Source: an uncultured Flavobacteriaceae bacterium
GTDB lineage: Bacteria > Bacteroidota > Bacteroidia > Flavobacteriales > Flavobacteriaceae
Direction of reading: 5' to 3'
Length of the DNA stretch: 64,000 nucleotides
Assembly: GCA_937929935.1 (NCBI GenBank)
Contig: CALFUL010000014.1
Coordinates: forward strand, 1-64,000
Part shown: one piece after another, positions 54,534 through 63,609 of the stretch
Numbering within the stretch: the stretch's first letter is position 1
Layout: every line of letters starts with the position of its first letter
Made by a program: the position numbers and the translations under genes
Notes under the pieces: model-generated
Database searches by the model: none
Told to the model about the DNA's origin: nothing
Seen by the model: only the letters and a program-made list of their open reading frames with translations

Positions 54534-55688
54534 TTATTCTTCTGATTCCTTATCCTCTTCTTCGCCTTCTTCACCTTCTTCTTCTCCGCGCTTAATAGGT
54601 TCTGTTTTGTTCCATTGCTTAACGTCATCGTCTTCAGTTATACCTGAAAGTATTTCTACATTAATTCCGTCAGAAATACCAATCTCTATGTCTTTACGTT
54701 CAAATTCTTGATCACCTGTTGCAATTTCAACATAAGGTTTGTTTGTTGATTTATCATACTGTAGTAAGGCTTCAGGCAACACCAAAATACTATCTTTCTC
54801 TTCAAGTATAATTGAAGCGTTCGCACTATACCCTGCTCTAATAAAAATATCCTCTTTAATTTCTACATCACCTTCAATCTTAAATTGAACTGCCCCTGTT
54901 TCTTCAATACCTTTTGGGGCGATGAATTTTAGTTTGGCATCAAGTTCTACATCTTGAATGGCTCCTAAACTTATTTTAAGTGCTGTACCCACTTTCAACT
55001 TACCTACTTCACCTTCATCAACCTTACCTTCAAAAATCATTTTTGATAAATCAGCAATGGTAGCTATGGTAGTACCGTCATTAAAGTTGTTACTCTGAAT
55101 TACCTGATCACCTTCTTCTACAGGAATTTCTAACAAAGTTCCTGAAACAGTAGCTCGAATATTTGTATTTGCAGAGGCTGAACCACCTGCTGATCCTTTT
55201 CTAATAATCTGATAATCAGCTCGTGAATTAGATAACTCTTGCTCAGCTTGGTCTAAACGTAGTTGAAGATTATTAAAATCTTGACTTGAAATAACCCCTT
55301 TGTCAAAAATGGCCTTGTTACGGTCATATTCAATTTTGGTATTCTTCAATGCTATTTCAGCATTTCTTACTCTGCCACGTGCTTGATTAAGAGATTGCTC
55401 ATTAGGTACAATTTTAATTTTTGCAATTAAATCACCTGATTTTACTTTAGCGCCTTCTTCAAGGTAAATCTTATCAATTATACCTGAAATTTGAGGTTTA
55501 ATTTCAACTTCATCTTCTGGAACCACCTTACCCGTAGCCACTGTTTTTTTAACAATGCTTGAAATAAAAGGCTTTTGGGTTTCATACGTAATTGCCCCTT
55601 TGCTATTTGATTTTATAAAAAACAGTGCGGCCCAAAGTACTGCGATTATCAGTAGCGCAATCAATACATATTTTACTATTTTATTCAT
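54534..55688 (-). CDS. MacA-like periplasmic adaptor protein
   Basis: This 384-residue protein has an N-terminal membrane anchor (YVLIALLIIAVLWAALFF), a lipoyl half-motif (VEIKPQISGIIDKIYLEEGAKVKSGDLIAKI), a coiled-coil hairpin (about 105-165), the second lipoyl half (RATVSGTLLEIPVEEGDQV) and a beta-barrel domain. The C-terminus is a run of acidic residues (EEGEEGEEEDKESEE), which is absent from the second adaptor. It pairs with the permeases encoded just upstream and the TolC-family protein just downstream. Confidence 0.92.
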   Translation of the reverse strand: MNKIVKYVLIALLIIAVLWAALFFIKSNSKGAITYETQKPFISSIVKKTVATGKVVPEDEVEIKPQISGIIDKIYLEEGAKVKSGDLIAKIKIVPNEQSLNQARGRVRNAEIALKNTKIEYDRNKAIFDKGVISSQDFNNLQLRLDQAEQELSNSRADYQIIRKGSAGGSASANTNIRATVSGTLLEIPVEEGDQVIQSNNFNDGTTIATIADLSKMIFEGKVDEGEVGKLKVGTALKISLGAIQDVELDAKLKFIAPKGIEETGAVQFKIEGDVEIKEDIFIRAGYSANASIILEEKDSILVLPEALLQYDKSTNKPYVEIATGDQEFERKDIEIGISDGINVEILSGITEDDDVKQWNKTEPIKRGEEEGEEGEEEDKESEE

Positions 55689-55722
55689 CTTCAGTGTTTT
55701 TGTTTGTATAAATTGGTTTTTG

Positions 55723-56985
55723 TTATTCTTCTCTTAATGCATCAATGGGTCGAATACTGACGGCCCTTTGAGCAGGTATTAATCCTATTAAAATTCCTAA
55801 TGCTACCATTAAAAATAGTGCGCCTAATACGTATGATATAGGCACTGTTGGGTTTGTATACGGTAGTTCAACATTTACAGTGAGCACATCAATTAATTTA
55901 AGCGTTGCTGCACCACATACAATTCCAATAATTCCGGCAAGCAACGTAAGCACTAAGGCCTCAATAATTATTTGATTTCTCACTTCGCCGGGCGTAGCCC
56001 CTAAAGCTCGCCTTACCCCTAATTCTTTGGTACGTTCTTTCACTGAAATCAACAAGATATTACCAATGCCAATAACCCCTGCCACAATAGATGCTGCGCC
56101 CACAATTAAAGACAAAAAAGTTAGCCCATTTGAAAAACCAAAAATCTTTTTGAACAGCTCACCCAAGTTAAAAGCACCAATACCTTTTTCATCAGTTGGG
56201 TCAACATTATGTATTCTTCTTAAGGTTGCTTTGATATCTTTCTCTACTTGAACAACATCAGCATCATCATATGCTGCTATGGTAAACCATGATACATTAT
56301 CTGCTGTATTATATATTTCTCTATACGTTGAAAAAGGAATAAAAATATCGCTATCATTATCAAAAGGACCACCGCCTGCAAACTTATGCACGCCTACCAC
56401 TTGAAAACTTACATCTTCAATTGCAATATAGCCACCAATTACTTCTTCATCTTCATCAAATAATTCTTTCTGAGTTCGCTCACCAATCACACAAACTCTT
56501 CTTTCTTGTTCAATATCAGCATCATTAATAAATCTGCCGCCATCATAAATCTTTTTTGGTGCTATTTGTGTAAATTCAGGATAATCGCCAAACACCGAGT
56601 AATTACCTGATTTAATACCTCTTTTCACCACACCAGGTTGACTGCCAAAAACGCCTTTTACGTTTCTAGGTGCAATCGCCATTATTTCAGGTACCTGTTG
56701 TCTTAATACCTCAACATCGCCGAGTTTCAATTGAATTCTACGTCCTGTTTTATACCCTGCGTAAGGTTTGCTTGTTGTTGAAGAAAAAACAAACATGCTG
56801 TTACGGGCTATAGTTTCAAATTCTTTTTCAAAACCATTATTAAGGCCTTGAGAAGCACCTGCCAGACCTATGTAAATATAGATGCCTATAAAAACACCCA
56901 ACATAGTCAAGAATGTTCGCAATTTATTCTTGCTAATTGATTGAAAAATTTCACGCCATGTATCTCTATCAAATAATTGCCTCAT
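55723..56985 (-). CDS. MacB-like ABC transporter permease
   Basis: This 420-residue protein has the MacB topology without a fused ATPase. A first helix (FLTMLGVFIGIYIYIGLAG) leads to a large periplasmic MacB_PCD domain (PF12704) and then three C-terminal helices of the FtsX domain (PF02687), with the coupling segment KERTKELGVRRALGATPGEV. It ends RPIDALREE. The start follows the stop of the previous permease by 1 base, so translation is probably coupled. Confidence 0.93.
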   Translation of the reverse strand: MRQLFDRDTWREIFQSISKNKLRTFLTMLGVFIGIYIYIGLAGASQGLNNGFEKEFETIARNSMFVFSSTTSKPYAGYKTGRRIQLKLGDVEVLRQQVPEIMAIAPRNVKGVFGSQPGVVKRGIKSGNYSVFGDYPEFTQIAPKKIYDGGRFINDADIEQERRVCVIGERTQKELFDEDEEVIGGYIAIEDVSFQVVGVHKFAGGGPFDNDSDIFIPFSTYREIYNTADNVSWFTIAAYDDADVVQVEKDIKATLRRIHNVDPTDEKGIGAFNLGELFKKIFGFSNGLTFLSLIVGAASIVAGVIGIGNILLISVKERTKELGVRRALGATPGEVRNQIIIEALVLTLLAGIIGIVCGAATLKLIDVLTVNVELPYTNPTVPISYVLGALFLMVALGILIGLIPAQRAVSIRPIDALREE

Positions 56986-56986
56986 T

Positions 56987-58222
56987 TTATTCGTCTCTTA
57001 AGGCCACTATGGGCTTGATTCTGGCTGCTTTTCTAGCAGGAATAAATGCTGCCATAGTACCGCAAATGATTAATAATATGGTTACAAAAACCGCCGTGCC
57101 TGAATTGATGGTAGGGTTGGTAATAAAGTAATTATCTTCAAGGGTTTTACCCGCTATTAAGTTCAATACAAAAATTCCTAAAAACATACCAATAAAACCA
57201 AACAAGGTGGTAATAAAAATAGATTCTAAAAGAATGGTACTTATAATAATTTTTGGTGTGGCACCCATTGCCTTTCGAATACCTATTTCTTTGGTACGCT
57301 CTTTCACTACAAAGACCATAATATTACTAATACCTATGATGCCTGATATAATTACCACAAAAGCAATAGCTGAAATTATAATCTTTAACACCCCAGCAAA
57401 TTGTTGATTTTGTTTTAATTGATCCGCTACATTTTGAATAAAAATACCTCTTGGATCCTTTGGGTTTACTTGCTTTTTATTACGAATAAATTCATCAAGT
57501 TGTCTTTGAAAACGCATGGCGCCATCATACCCAATTGCTTCATTAAAAGCCAAAGTAATTTGACCTATTTTATCATTATCACCTTCTAATAATTGACGTG
57601 TGGTAAAGGGAATAAAAATATTGCGTTCTTCATTATCGCCACCATCATCTTGAAAAACACCAATAACTTTGAAAACGCTACCTGATATATCAATAAACTT
57701 ACCAAGCGCATCATCTCCTTTGAAAATATCTTTTTCAACCATTCTACCTATAACCGCATACTTTGCCTTAGATCGAATATCGCTCGCATTAATATAGCGT
57801 CCTTTCATCATAATGGTTTTCTCAGCGAATTGCATGCCGGGTCCTACCCCTATGTTACCATAATTATCAGATTTATCTTTGTAGGTCACTACACTCGACC
57901 TTTGAATTCGAGGGGTTATGTAATCAACCATTGGCCCAAATTCATTTAAAATATCATCGAGATCATCATTTTCGAATACAATTTGCCTTTTCGCTTTATA
58001 ACCGGCATAAGGTAAGGTTGTAGTTGATGGGTAAATTCTAAAAATATTGGTGGCATCATCACCAAAAAACTTCATGAAGGTATTATTCAGGCCATTACCC
58101 ATACCAAAAAGAGTAACAAAAATGAAGATACCTAAGGCCACAGTAAAGCCTGTCAAAAAAGTACGAAGTTTGTTTTTTTGAATGGTTTCAAATATTTCTT
58201 TCCAAGTATCTCTACTGAACAT
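56987..58222 (-). CDS. MacB-like ABC transporter permease
   Basis: This 411-residue permease of the same layout starts MFSRDTWKEIFETIQKNKLRTF, has a periplasmic MacB_PCD domain and ends with the FtsX part, including KERTKEIGIRKAMGATPKI and PIVALRDE. Its 5' end overlaps the ATPase gene by 11 bases. It is a paralogue of the next permease; the two probably form a heterodimer. Confidence 0.93.
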   Translation of the reverse strand: MFSRDTWKEIFETIQKNKLRTFLTGFTVALGIFIFVTLFGMGNGLNNTFMKFFGDDATNIFRIYPSTTTLPYAGYKAKRQIVFENDDLDDILNEFGPMVDYITPRIQRSSVVTYKDKSDNYGNIGVGPGMQFAEKTIMMKGRYINASDIRSKAKYAVIGRMVEKDIFKGDDALGKFIDISGSVFKVIGVFQDDGGDNEERNIFIPFTTRQLLEGDNDKIGQITLAFNEAIGYDGAMRFQRQLDEFIRNKKQVNPKDPRGIFIQNVADQLKQNQQFAGVLKIIISAIAFVVIISGIIGISNIMVFVVKERTKEIGIRKAMGATPKIIISTILLESIFITTLFGFIGMFLGIFVLNLIAGKTLEDNYFITNPTINSGTAVFVTILLIICGTMAAFIPARKAARIKPIVALRDE

Positions 58223-58916
58223 ACTGTGCCGCTCTAACTTGTTCTACTTTTTTATCTTCAATGATAACCCCATCTTTCAAATGAACTACCCTTTTACACA
58301 TTTCAGCAATGTCAGGTTCATGAGTTACAATTAAAATGGTATTACCGTCATCATTAATTTTTTGAATCAAATCCATCACTTCATATGAGGTTTTACTATC
58401 TAAGGCTCCTGTTGGTTCATCTGCTAATAAAACTTTTGGTTCTGCCGCCATCGCTCTTGCAATTGCAACACGTTGTTTTTGACCCCCTGATAGTTCGCTA
58501 GGCAAATGCGTAGCCCATTCTTTAAGACCCACTTGGTCTAAATATTTAAGTGCTTTTTCTTGTCGTTCTTTTCTGCCAACACGTTGATAATAAAGTGGCA
58601 AAGCCACATTTTCCATAGCGTTTTTATAGTTGATTAAATTAAAGGATTGAAATACAAAACCTAAGAATTTGTTGCGGTAGTTCGCCGCTTTTGTTTCAGT
58701 TAGGTTATCAATAGGAACGTTGTCAAGCGTATAGCTTCCTTCATCTAAAAGATCAAGCATTCCTAAAATATTCAATAAGGTTGATTTTCCTGAGCCTGAA
58801 GACCCCATAATAGCAACTAACTCACCTTCTTCTACTGAAAAATTTATTCCCTTTAAAACATGTAGAGAATTGTTTCCCATTTTATAAGACTTGTGAAGAT
58901 TTTCAATTTTGATCAT
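58212..58916 (-). CDS. MacB/LolD-type ABC transporter ATPase
   Basis: This 234-residue ATPase has Walker A GSSGSGKST (K44), signature LSGGQKQRVAIARA, Walker B VLLADEPTGALD and the H-loop His in VTHEPD. The SNFNLI-type Q-loop segment reads FVFQSFNLINY. It belongs to the class that energises MacB and LolCDE. It is the only ATPase gene in an operon with four permease genes. Confidence 0.95.
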   Translation of the reverse strand: MIKIENLHKSYKMGNNSLHVLKGINFSVEEGELVAIMGSSGSGKSTLLNILGMLDLLDEGSYTLDNVPIDNLTETKAANYRNKFLGFVFQSFNLINYKNAMENVALPLYYQRVGRKERQEKALKYLDQVGLKEWATHLPSELSGGQKQRVAIARAMAAEPKVLLADEPTGALDSKTSYEVMDLIQKINDDGNTILIVTHEPDIAEMCKRVVHLKDGVIIEDKKVEQVRAAQYVQ

Positions 58917-59015
58917 GTTCTCGGTTCTGTTTAGTTGTTTGTTTAAAGTTTCATCACAATTACCAATTAGACCTCTAAGTTGGTAAATTGTTACATTAAT
59001 TCTTTAAAAAAAATG

Positions 59016-60134
59016 TTAATTGTTTTCATTTGATTCATCCGATTCAATTGCATTCCAAACTTTAATTTTCTCTTCTGCACTAACACCTGACTTAATTTCT
59101 ACAAAAATTCCGTCGCTAAGTCCTAATTCAAGGTCTTTTCGTTCAAATTTTTGATCTCCAATTTCAACCTCTACAAAAGGTTTTTTAGTCTCTTTATCAA
59201 ATTGAACCAACGCTTCTTTGATAGCTAATACACTATCAACTTTACCCAAAATAATTGAGGCATTGGCACTTAAACCTGCTCTGATAAATACAGAGTCTTG
59301 TTTTTTCATGGTACCTTTTATTTCAAACTGAATAGCGCCGTTTTCAGCAACACCTTTTGGTGCTATATAATCTAAGACAGCGTCAAATACTGTGTTTTCG
59401 ATTGCTCCAACGGTAATTTCTAGTGGCAGATTTTCTTTAATCTTACCTACTTCAGACTCATCAACTTTACCTTCAAAAATCATTTTTTCAACATCTGCAA
59501 TTGCGGCAATAGTAGTACCCTCATTAAAAGTGTTACTTTCAATAACCTGATTACCCACTTCAACAGGCACATCTAGTACCATACCACTAACCGTGGCTCT
59601 AATTTGAGTATTGGCAGATGACCCTAAACCGCGTGTTGTACCTGTTTTTACAATATCATATCTTTTATTGGCGGCACTGTAACTTTGTTTTGCTTGATCA
59701 AAAGTTAGTTTTGCACGTTCTAAATCTACTTTTGAAACAACACCTTTACCAAAGAGACTTTGCTGTCTATCATAATTTCTTCGCTGATCTTCAAGCGCTA
59801 TTTTAGATTCATCAATATTATTTTTAGCATCGTTTAAGGCATTGAGATTAGGCACTACTTTTATTCTGCACAAAAGATCACCTGATTTCACATAATCGCC
59901 ACCTTCAACAAAGATCTCTTCAATAACGCCAGAAATATTAGGTTTAATGAGCACTTCTTCTAAAGGTAAAATACTACCCGTGGCCACTGTTTTTTTAACA
60001 ATATTTCTTTTTTCTGCTTGCTCTGTTTCATAGGTTACAGGGTCTTCAGCATTCTTTTGATAGAGGTAATACATGGCAGCCCCAAATAAAACTACAATGA
60101 GAATTAATATAATTCTAGTGATTGATTTTTTCAT
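59016..60134 (-). CDS. MacA-like periplasmic adaptor protein
   Basis: This 372-residue adaptor has an N-terminal membrane anchor (IILILIVVLFGAAMYYLY) and a lipoyl half-motif (VLIKPNISGVIEEIFVEGGDYVKSGDLLCRI). A coiled-coil hairpin comes next, then the second lipoyl half (RATVSGMVLDVPVEVGNQVI) and the barrel domain. It is clearly paralogous to the other adaptor, with shared NxFNxGTTIA-like and FEGKVDESEVGK segments, but lacks the acidic tail. It lies between the second permease gene and the ATPase gene. Confidence 0.92.
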   Translation of the reverse strand: MKKSITRIILILIVVLFGAAMYYLYQKNAEDPVTYETEQAEKRNIVKKTVATGSILPLEEVLIKPNISGVIEEIFVEGGDYVKSGDLLCRIKVVPNLNALNDAKNNIDESKIALEDQRRNYDRQQSLFGKGVVSKVDLERAKLTFDQAKQSYSAANKRYDIVKTGTTRGLGSSANTQIRATVSGMVLDVPVEVGNQVIESNTFNEGTTIAAIADVEKMIFEGKVDESEVGKIKENLPLEITVGAIENTVFDAVLDYIAPKGVAENGAIQFEIKGTMKKQDSVFIRAGLSANASIILGKVDSVLAIKEALVQFDKETKKPFVEVEIGDQKFERKDLELGLSDGIFVEIKSGVSAEEKIKVWNAIESDESNENN

Positions 60135-60170
60135 TTTTGATTCTTTTATTTAGTTCTTGATTGATGATCT

Positions 60171-61427
60171 TTATTCTGTTCTTAGCGCTTCAATAGGCCT
60201 TACTTTAATCGCACTGTTTGCAGGAATAAAACCTGCCAACAAGCCTGAAATTATTAAGATGGTTAAGGCGCTAATAATTACACCCACGCTAACACTTGGG
60301 TTTAAAAACATATCTACGGGGCCTACTGAATCTAATAGTTTATTGATTCCAAAAATTGAAAGAGCTCCAAAAATAATACCCACCATACCTGAAATAATAG
60401 TCAGAAAAATTGATTCCATTAAAATTTGCAATCTAATTGACCAAGGATCTTCACCTAAAGCTCTGCGAATACCAATTTCTTTAGTACGCTCTTTGATTAC
60501 AATGAGCATAATATTACTAACGCCAATGATACCTGACAATAACACCAAAATACCCACGAAATAAGCGATAAATTTTAAGGCTCCGAAAAGACTTTCTACT
60601 CTTTGATATTGATTATACAAATCAAAGTAGCCAATAGCTCTCTCGTCATTAGGGTGCACTTTTCTACTTTGCTTGACAACACTTAATATTTTATCTTTTA
60701 GTTCTGAAATTGAACTACCATCTCTTGCCGTAATTGCCATCCAACCAACATTATCAGCTCTATTAAAAGCCTGTGAAAAAGTAGTAAAAGGCATGAATAT
60801 GGCTCGTTCACTGTTCTGCCCTCCGCCATTATCTGATTTTTCTTTATAGGTGCCAATTACCATAAAGTTAATGCCATTTATTTTAAGATACGTACCTAAA
60901 ACCTCTTCATCTTCTTCATACAAATCAGCACGTATGCCATCACCAATAACCACCACCTTACGTTTTTTAGGCATGTCATTATAATTTATAAACCTGCCTT
61001 TTGCGACATAGATAGAGTTTTGTTTAATAATTTCAGGGTAGTCGCCATAAACACGATAATTACCCGTTTCGGTGCCTCTAATAACATTATCGCCTTGTGA
61101 CTGACCCATACTATTTCTGGGGGATACAATTTCTAATTCAGGCACACCTCTTTTTAAAAGGTCAACATCACTTAGTTTGAAATTAAAATAGCGTCCTTCA
61201 GGAAGGCCTTCATAGGGTATTGAGGTCATCTCTGTCCACATAAACATGGTATTCGTGGCTACCCCATTAAAATCTTGTCTAATTCCGTTTTCAAGACCCT
61301 GCCCTGCAGCGAGCAAAATGATTAAAATAAAAATACCCCATCCTACACCAAATGCCGTGGCGACCGTTCTCCAAACATTACTTGAGAGCACCTCTAAAAT
61401 TTCTATCCAACGGTCTTTGTTAAACAT
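60171..61427 (-). CDS. MacB-like ABC transporter permease
   Basis: This 418-residue permease starts MFNKDRWIEILEVLSSNVWRT and has a first helix, a MacB_PCD periplasmic domain and an FtsX domain with KERTKEIGIRRALGEDPWSI. It ends PIEALRTE. It follows the first permease gene by 24 bases. Confidence 0.92.
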   Translation of the reverse strand: MFNKDRWIEILEVLSSNVWRTVATAFGVGWGIFILIILLAAGQGLENGIRQDFNGVATNTMFMWTEMTSIPYEGLPEGRYFNFKLSDVDLLKRGVPELEIVSPRNSMGQSQGDNVIRGTETGNYRVYGDYPEIIKQNSIYVAKGRFINYNDMPKKRKVVVIGDGIRADLYEEDEEVLGTYLKINGINFMVIGTYKEKSDNGGGQNSERAIFMPFTTFSQAFNRADNVGWMAITARDGSSISELKDKILSVVKQSRKVHPNDERAIGYFDLYNQYQRVESLFGALKFIAYFVGILVLLSGIIGVSNIMLIVIKERTKEIGIRRALGEDPWSIRLQILMESIFLTIISGMVGIIFGALSIFGINKLLDSVGPVDMFLNPSVSVGVIISALTILIISGLLAGFIPANSAIKVRPIEALRTE

Positions 61428-61451
61428 TACTTCTTTATATCTATTTTATAA

Positions 61452-62702
61452 TTACTCCTCTTTAAGCGCCTCAATTACTTGAACTCGAACCGCCTTCCAT
61501 GCCGGAAAAAAGCCTGCCAATGCTCCTGCCCCAATCAATAATATGACGGTTGAAAGTGCTACTTTGAAATCTACTGACGGATTTAAAATATAATCTACCT
61601 CAATTTCAGGTCCCACGATTTCTAAAAGACCCATACTAAAAATGAGTCCTGAAAAGCCGGCAATTGCAGTTACAAATATGGCCTCATGCATGATCATACC
61701 AATAATTGACCATGGTTGCGCCCCCAATGCTTTACGAATACCAATTTCACGTGTTCGTTCTTTTACCACAATCAACATGATGTTACTGACACTTACTACG
61801 CCTGCAATTATGGTAAACAAACCTACTACCCAAAAAAAGATTTCAATTGCAGTACCTAGTGTGTAAAAGCGTTTTGCTTCTTGAATAGGATTCCATAATC
61901 GAATGGCCCGTTCATCTTCAGGTGCAACGTCATGGTATTGTTTTAAATAGGATAAAAGTTCTTTGGTGAATTCATCGTTCTTTTTTATAGTAGCTTCAAA
62001 ACTTTCCATTTCAGGAAGCATATAGTTCAGATTATTCAACCTATCGGCTCCATTAAAAGCTAATTGTGCTGTGGTAATCGGAATAAATACACGTTCTTCT
62101 TCTCCTTCATTTTCGCCATGCTCGCCAAAAACACCCACAATTTTAAATCCGGCTCCAGAAATCATCAAATATTCACCCAAGGGCGATTCAAGATGCGAAA
62201 AAACTTCTCTTTTTATTTTATTACTAATGACCACAACCTTAGCGTTTTGTTGCACATCAGTTTCATTGATATACCTGCCTTCTGATAAAAATTCATTTTC
62301 AATAGATTGTAGATTTCCATTGGTACCTGCAACTTCATAAACCAGTAAATCATTATTGTAAACCATTTGTGTGCCTCGCGGAAAATAAAGCATCGATGCT
62401 TTTTCAATATCTTCTTTATTCGCTGATGAAATAGCTTCGTAATTCTCATTACGTAATTGAATACGTCTGCCGGGGTTTAAGCCCTTATATTCAATAGTAG
62501 TGCGGTTGGGCCAAACCCAAATACTTGTCGCTGCATCTTCTTTAAATTCTGCATCAATGCCATTTTGCATGCCTTGACCAAAACCTAATAAAATTACCAG
62601 AATGAAAATACCTGAGGCGACTGAAAGGCCTGTGAGGAAAGTCCGTAATTTATTTTTACGGATGGTATCGAAGATTTCTTGCCATCTTTCGATGTCAAAC
62701 AT
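61452..62702 (-). CDS. MacB-like ABC transporter permease
   Basis: This 416-residue permease is taken from the ATG at 62702 (MFDIERWQEIFDTIRKNKLRTF), because its paralogues begin with the same kind of sequence; the frame extends to a GTG at 62759 with no matching sequence. The periplasmic domain is of the MacB_PCD type and the FtsX part contains KERTREIGIRKALGAQPWSI. It ends VIEALKEE. It is the first gene of the eight-gene operon. Confidence 0.91.
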   Translation of the reverse strand: MFDIERWQEIFDTIRKNKLRTFLTGLSVASGIFILVILLGFGQGMQNGIDAEFKEDAATSIWVWPNRTTIEYKGLNPGRRIQLRNENYEAISSANKEDIEKASMLYFPRGTQMVYNNDLLVYEVAGTNGNLQSIENEFLSEGRYINETDVQQNAKVVVISNKIKREVFSHLESPLGEYLMISGAGFKIVGVFGEHGENEGEEERVFIPITTAQLAFNGADRLNNLNYMLPEMESFEATIKKNDEFTKELLSYLKQYHDVAPEDERAIRLWNPIQEAKRFYTLGTAIEIFFWVVGLFTIIAGVVSVSNIMLIVVKERTREIGIRKALGAQPWSIIGMIMHEAIFVTAIAGFSGLIFSMGLLEIVGPEIEVDYILNPSVDFKVALSTVILLIGAGALAGFFPAWKAVRVQVIEALKEE

Positions 62703-62725
62703 ATTGATTAGTTTTTGATGATTGA

Positions 62726-62758
62726 TGTGTGCGAGTGGGGGAGAAAATGCCGCACACA
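62726..62758. promoter_or_regulatory. Inverted repeat in the efflux operon leader
   Basis: TGTGTGCG (62726-62733) is the exact inverse of CGCACACA (62751-62758), separated by 17 nt. It lies 24-56 nt before the first permease start. It could be a regulator site or an mRNA hairpin. Confidence 0.35.
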
Positions 62759-62785
62759 CATTAAGACGTCAAGTAAATCTTTTTG

Positions 62786-62800
62786 TTACAGTTTTTGTAA
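62786..62800. promoter_or_regulatory. Small palindrome upstream of the efflux operon
   Basis: TTACA, five bases and TGTAA form a 15-bp dyad of the size bound by TetR- or MarR-type regulators. No regulator gene is adjacent in the window. Confidence 0.25.
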
Positions 62801-62828
62801 TAAAAAAGCGTTAAAAATAAGATTCAGA

Positions 62829-63041
62829 CTATTTTTTAACTTTTCTGTAGATAATTAAAATCAATGCGCCCACCAAAATATAGGGTATCGCCATTAAATA
62901 AATAATACCATTATTGATGCCCTCAGCTGCTTGCACATCACCACTACTTTCAAGTGCTGCCCTGCACATAGCGCATTGAGCTGAAACCATATTTGGTAGC
63001 CCAAAAAAGAAAACAACTATAAGTATTAATACTTTTTTCAT
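62829..63041 (-). CDS. Small membrane protein with CxxC motif
   Basis: This 70-residue protein has a signal peptide or first helix (VLILIVVFFFGLPNMVSAQ), a CAMCRAALESSGDVQAAEG segment with a CxxC pair, and a C-terminal helix (GIIYLMAIPYILVGALILIIY). I recognise it as a conserved small protein of Bacteroidota found near SCO and DUF420 genes. The Cys pair next to a copper-oxidase assembly cluster suggests a role in redox or metal handling, but no function is known. Confidence 0.8.
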   Translation of the reverse strand: MKKVLILIVVFFFGLPNMVSAQCAMCRAALESSGDVQAAEGINNGIIYLMAIPYILVGALILIIYRKVKK

Positions 63042-63075
63042 AATGGTGGTTAAACTAATTCAATAACTGATTAAT

Positions 63076-63609
63076 TTAATTCATATAATAAGGCGAAATC
63101 ATCAGGTATACCACAACCCCAGTAATAGCTACATATAACCAAATCGGAAATGTAATTTTTGCCAATTTTCGATGTTTTTCAAACTTACCCAAATAGGCAA
63201 ATGCATAGGTTTTTAAAACTAATGGAATAATGACTATAGAAAGAATAATATGTGATATTAAAATAAAGTAATAGAAATACTTGACCCCACCTTCACCTAA
63301 AAACTCTGTTGAATCAGAAGTCATGTGATATATAATATACAATACTAAAAACACCAATGACATACCAATGCAGCTTGTCATTAAATTTTGATGTAACGCT
63401 CTTTTTTTATTTTTAATCGCCCAGACGGCTAGTATCAATAAGAAAGCTGTAAGTGCATTTATACCGGCATAAATGGGAGGCAAAAACCCTAAGCGCTCAA
63501 CATTTGGAATTTTTACACGAAACAGCATCGCAACAACTAGCGGCACAACAATAGATACAATGGTAATTAACCTATTAAATCTTTTCTCTTTTTGAGTTTC
63601 AACTTTCAT
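63076..63609 (-). CDS. DUF420 family membrane protein
   Basis: This 177-residue protein has five hydrophobic segments (IVSIVVPLVVAMLF, AFLLILAVWAI, CIGMSLVFLVLYIIYHM, FYYFILISHIILSIVIIPLVL, IWLYVAITGVVVYLMI). It carries the conserved His residues of DUF420 (PF04238): ALHQNLM, IIYHMT, LISHIILS and KHRKLAK. The His-rich helices resemble CtaG/cytochrome-oxidase accessory proteins. It starts right at the stop of the SCO gene, so the two are co-translated. Confidence 0.88.
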   Translation of the reverse strand: MKVETQKEKRFNRLITIVSIVVPLVVAMLFRVKIPNVERLGFLPPIYAGINALTAFLLILAVWAIKNKKRALHQNLMTSCIGMSLVFLVLYIIYHMTSDSTEFLGEGGVKYFYYFILISHIILSIVIIPLVLKTYAFAYLGKFEKHRKLAKITFPIWLYVAITGVVVYLMISPYYMN

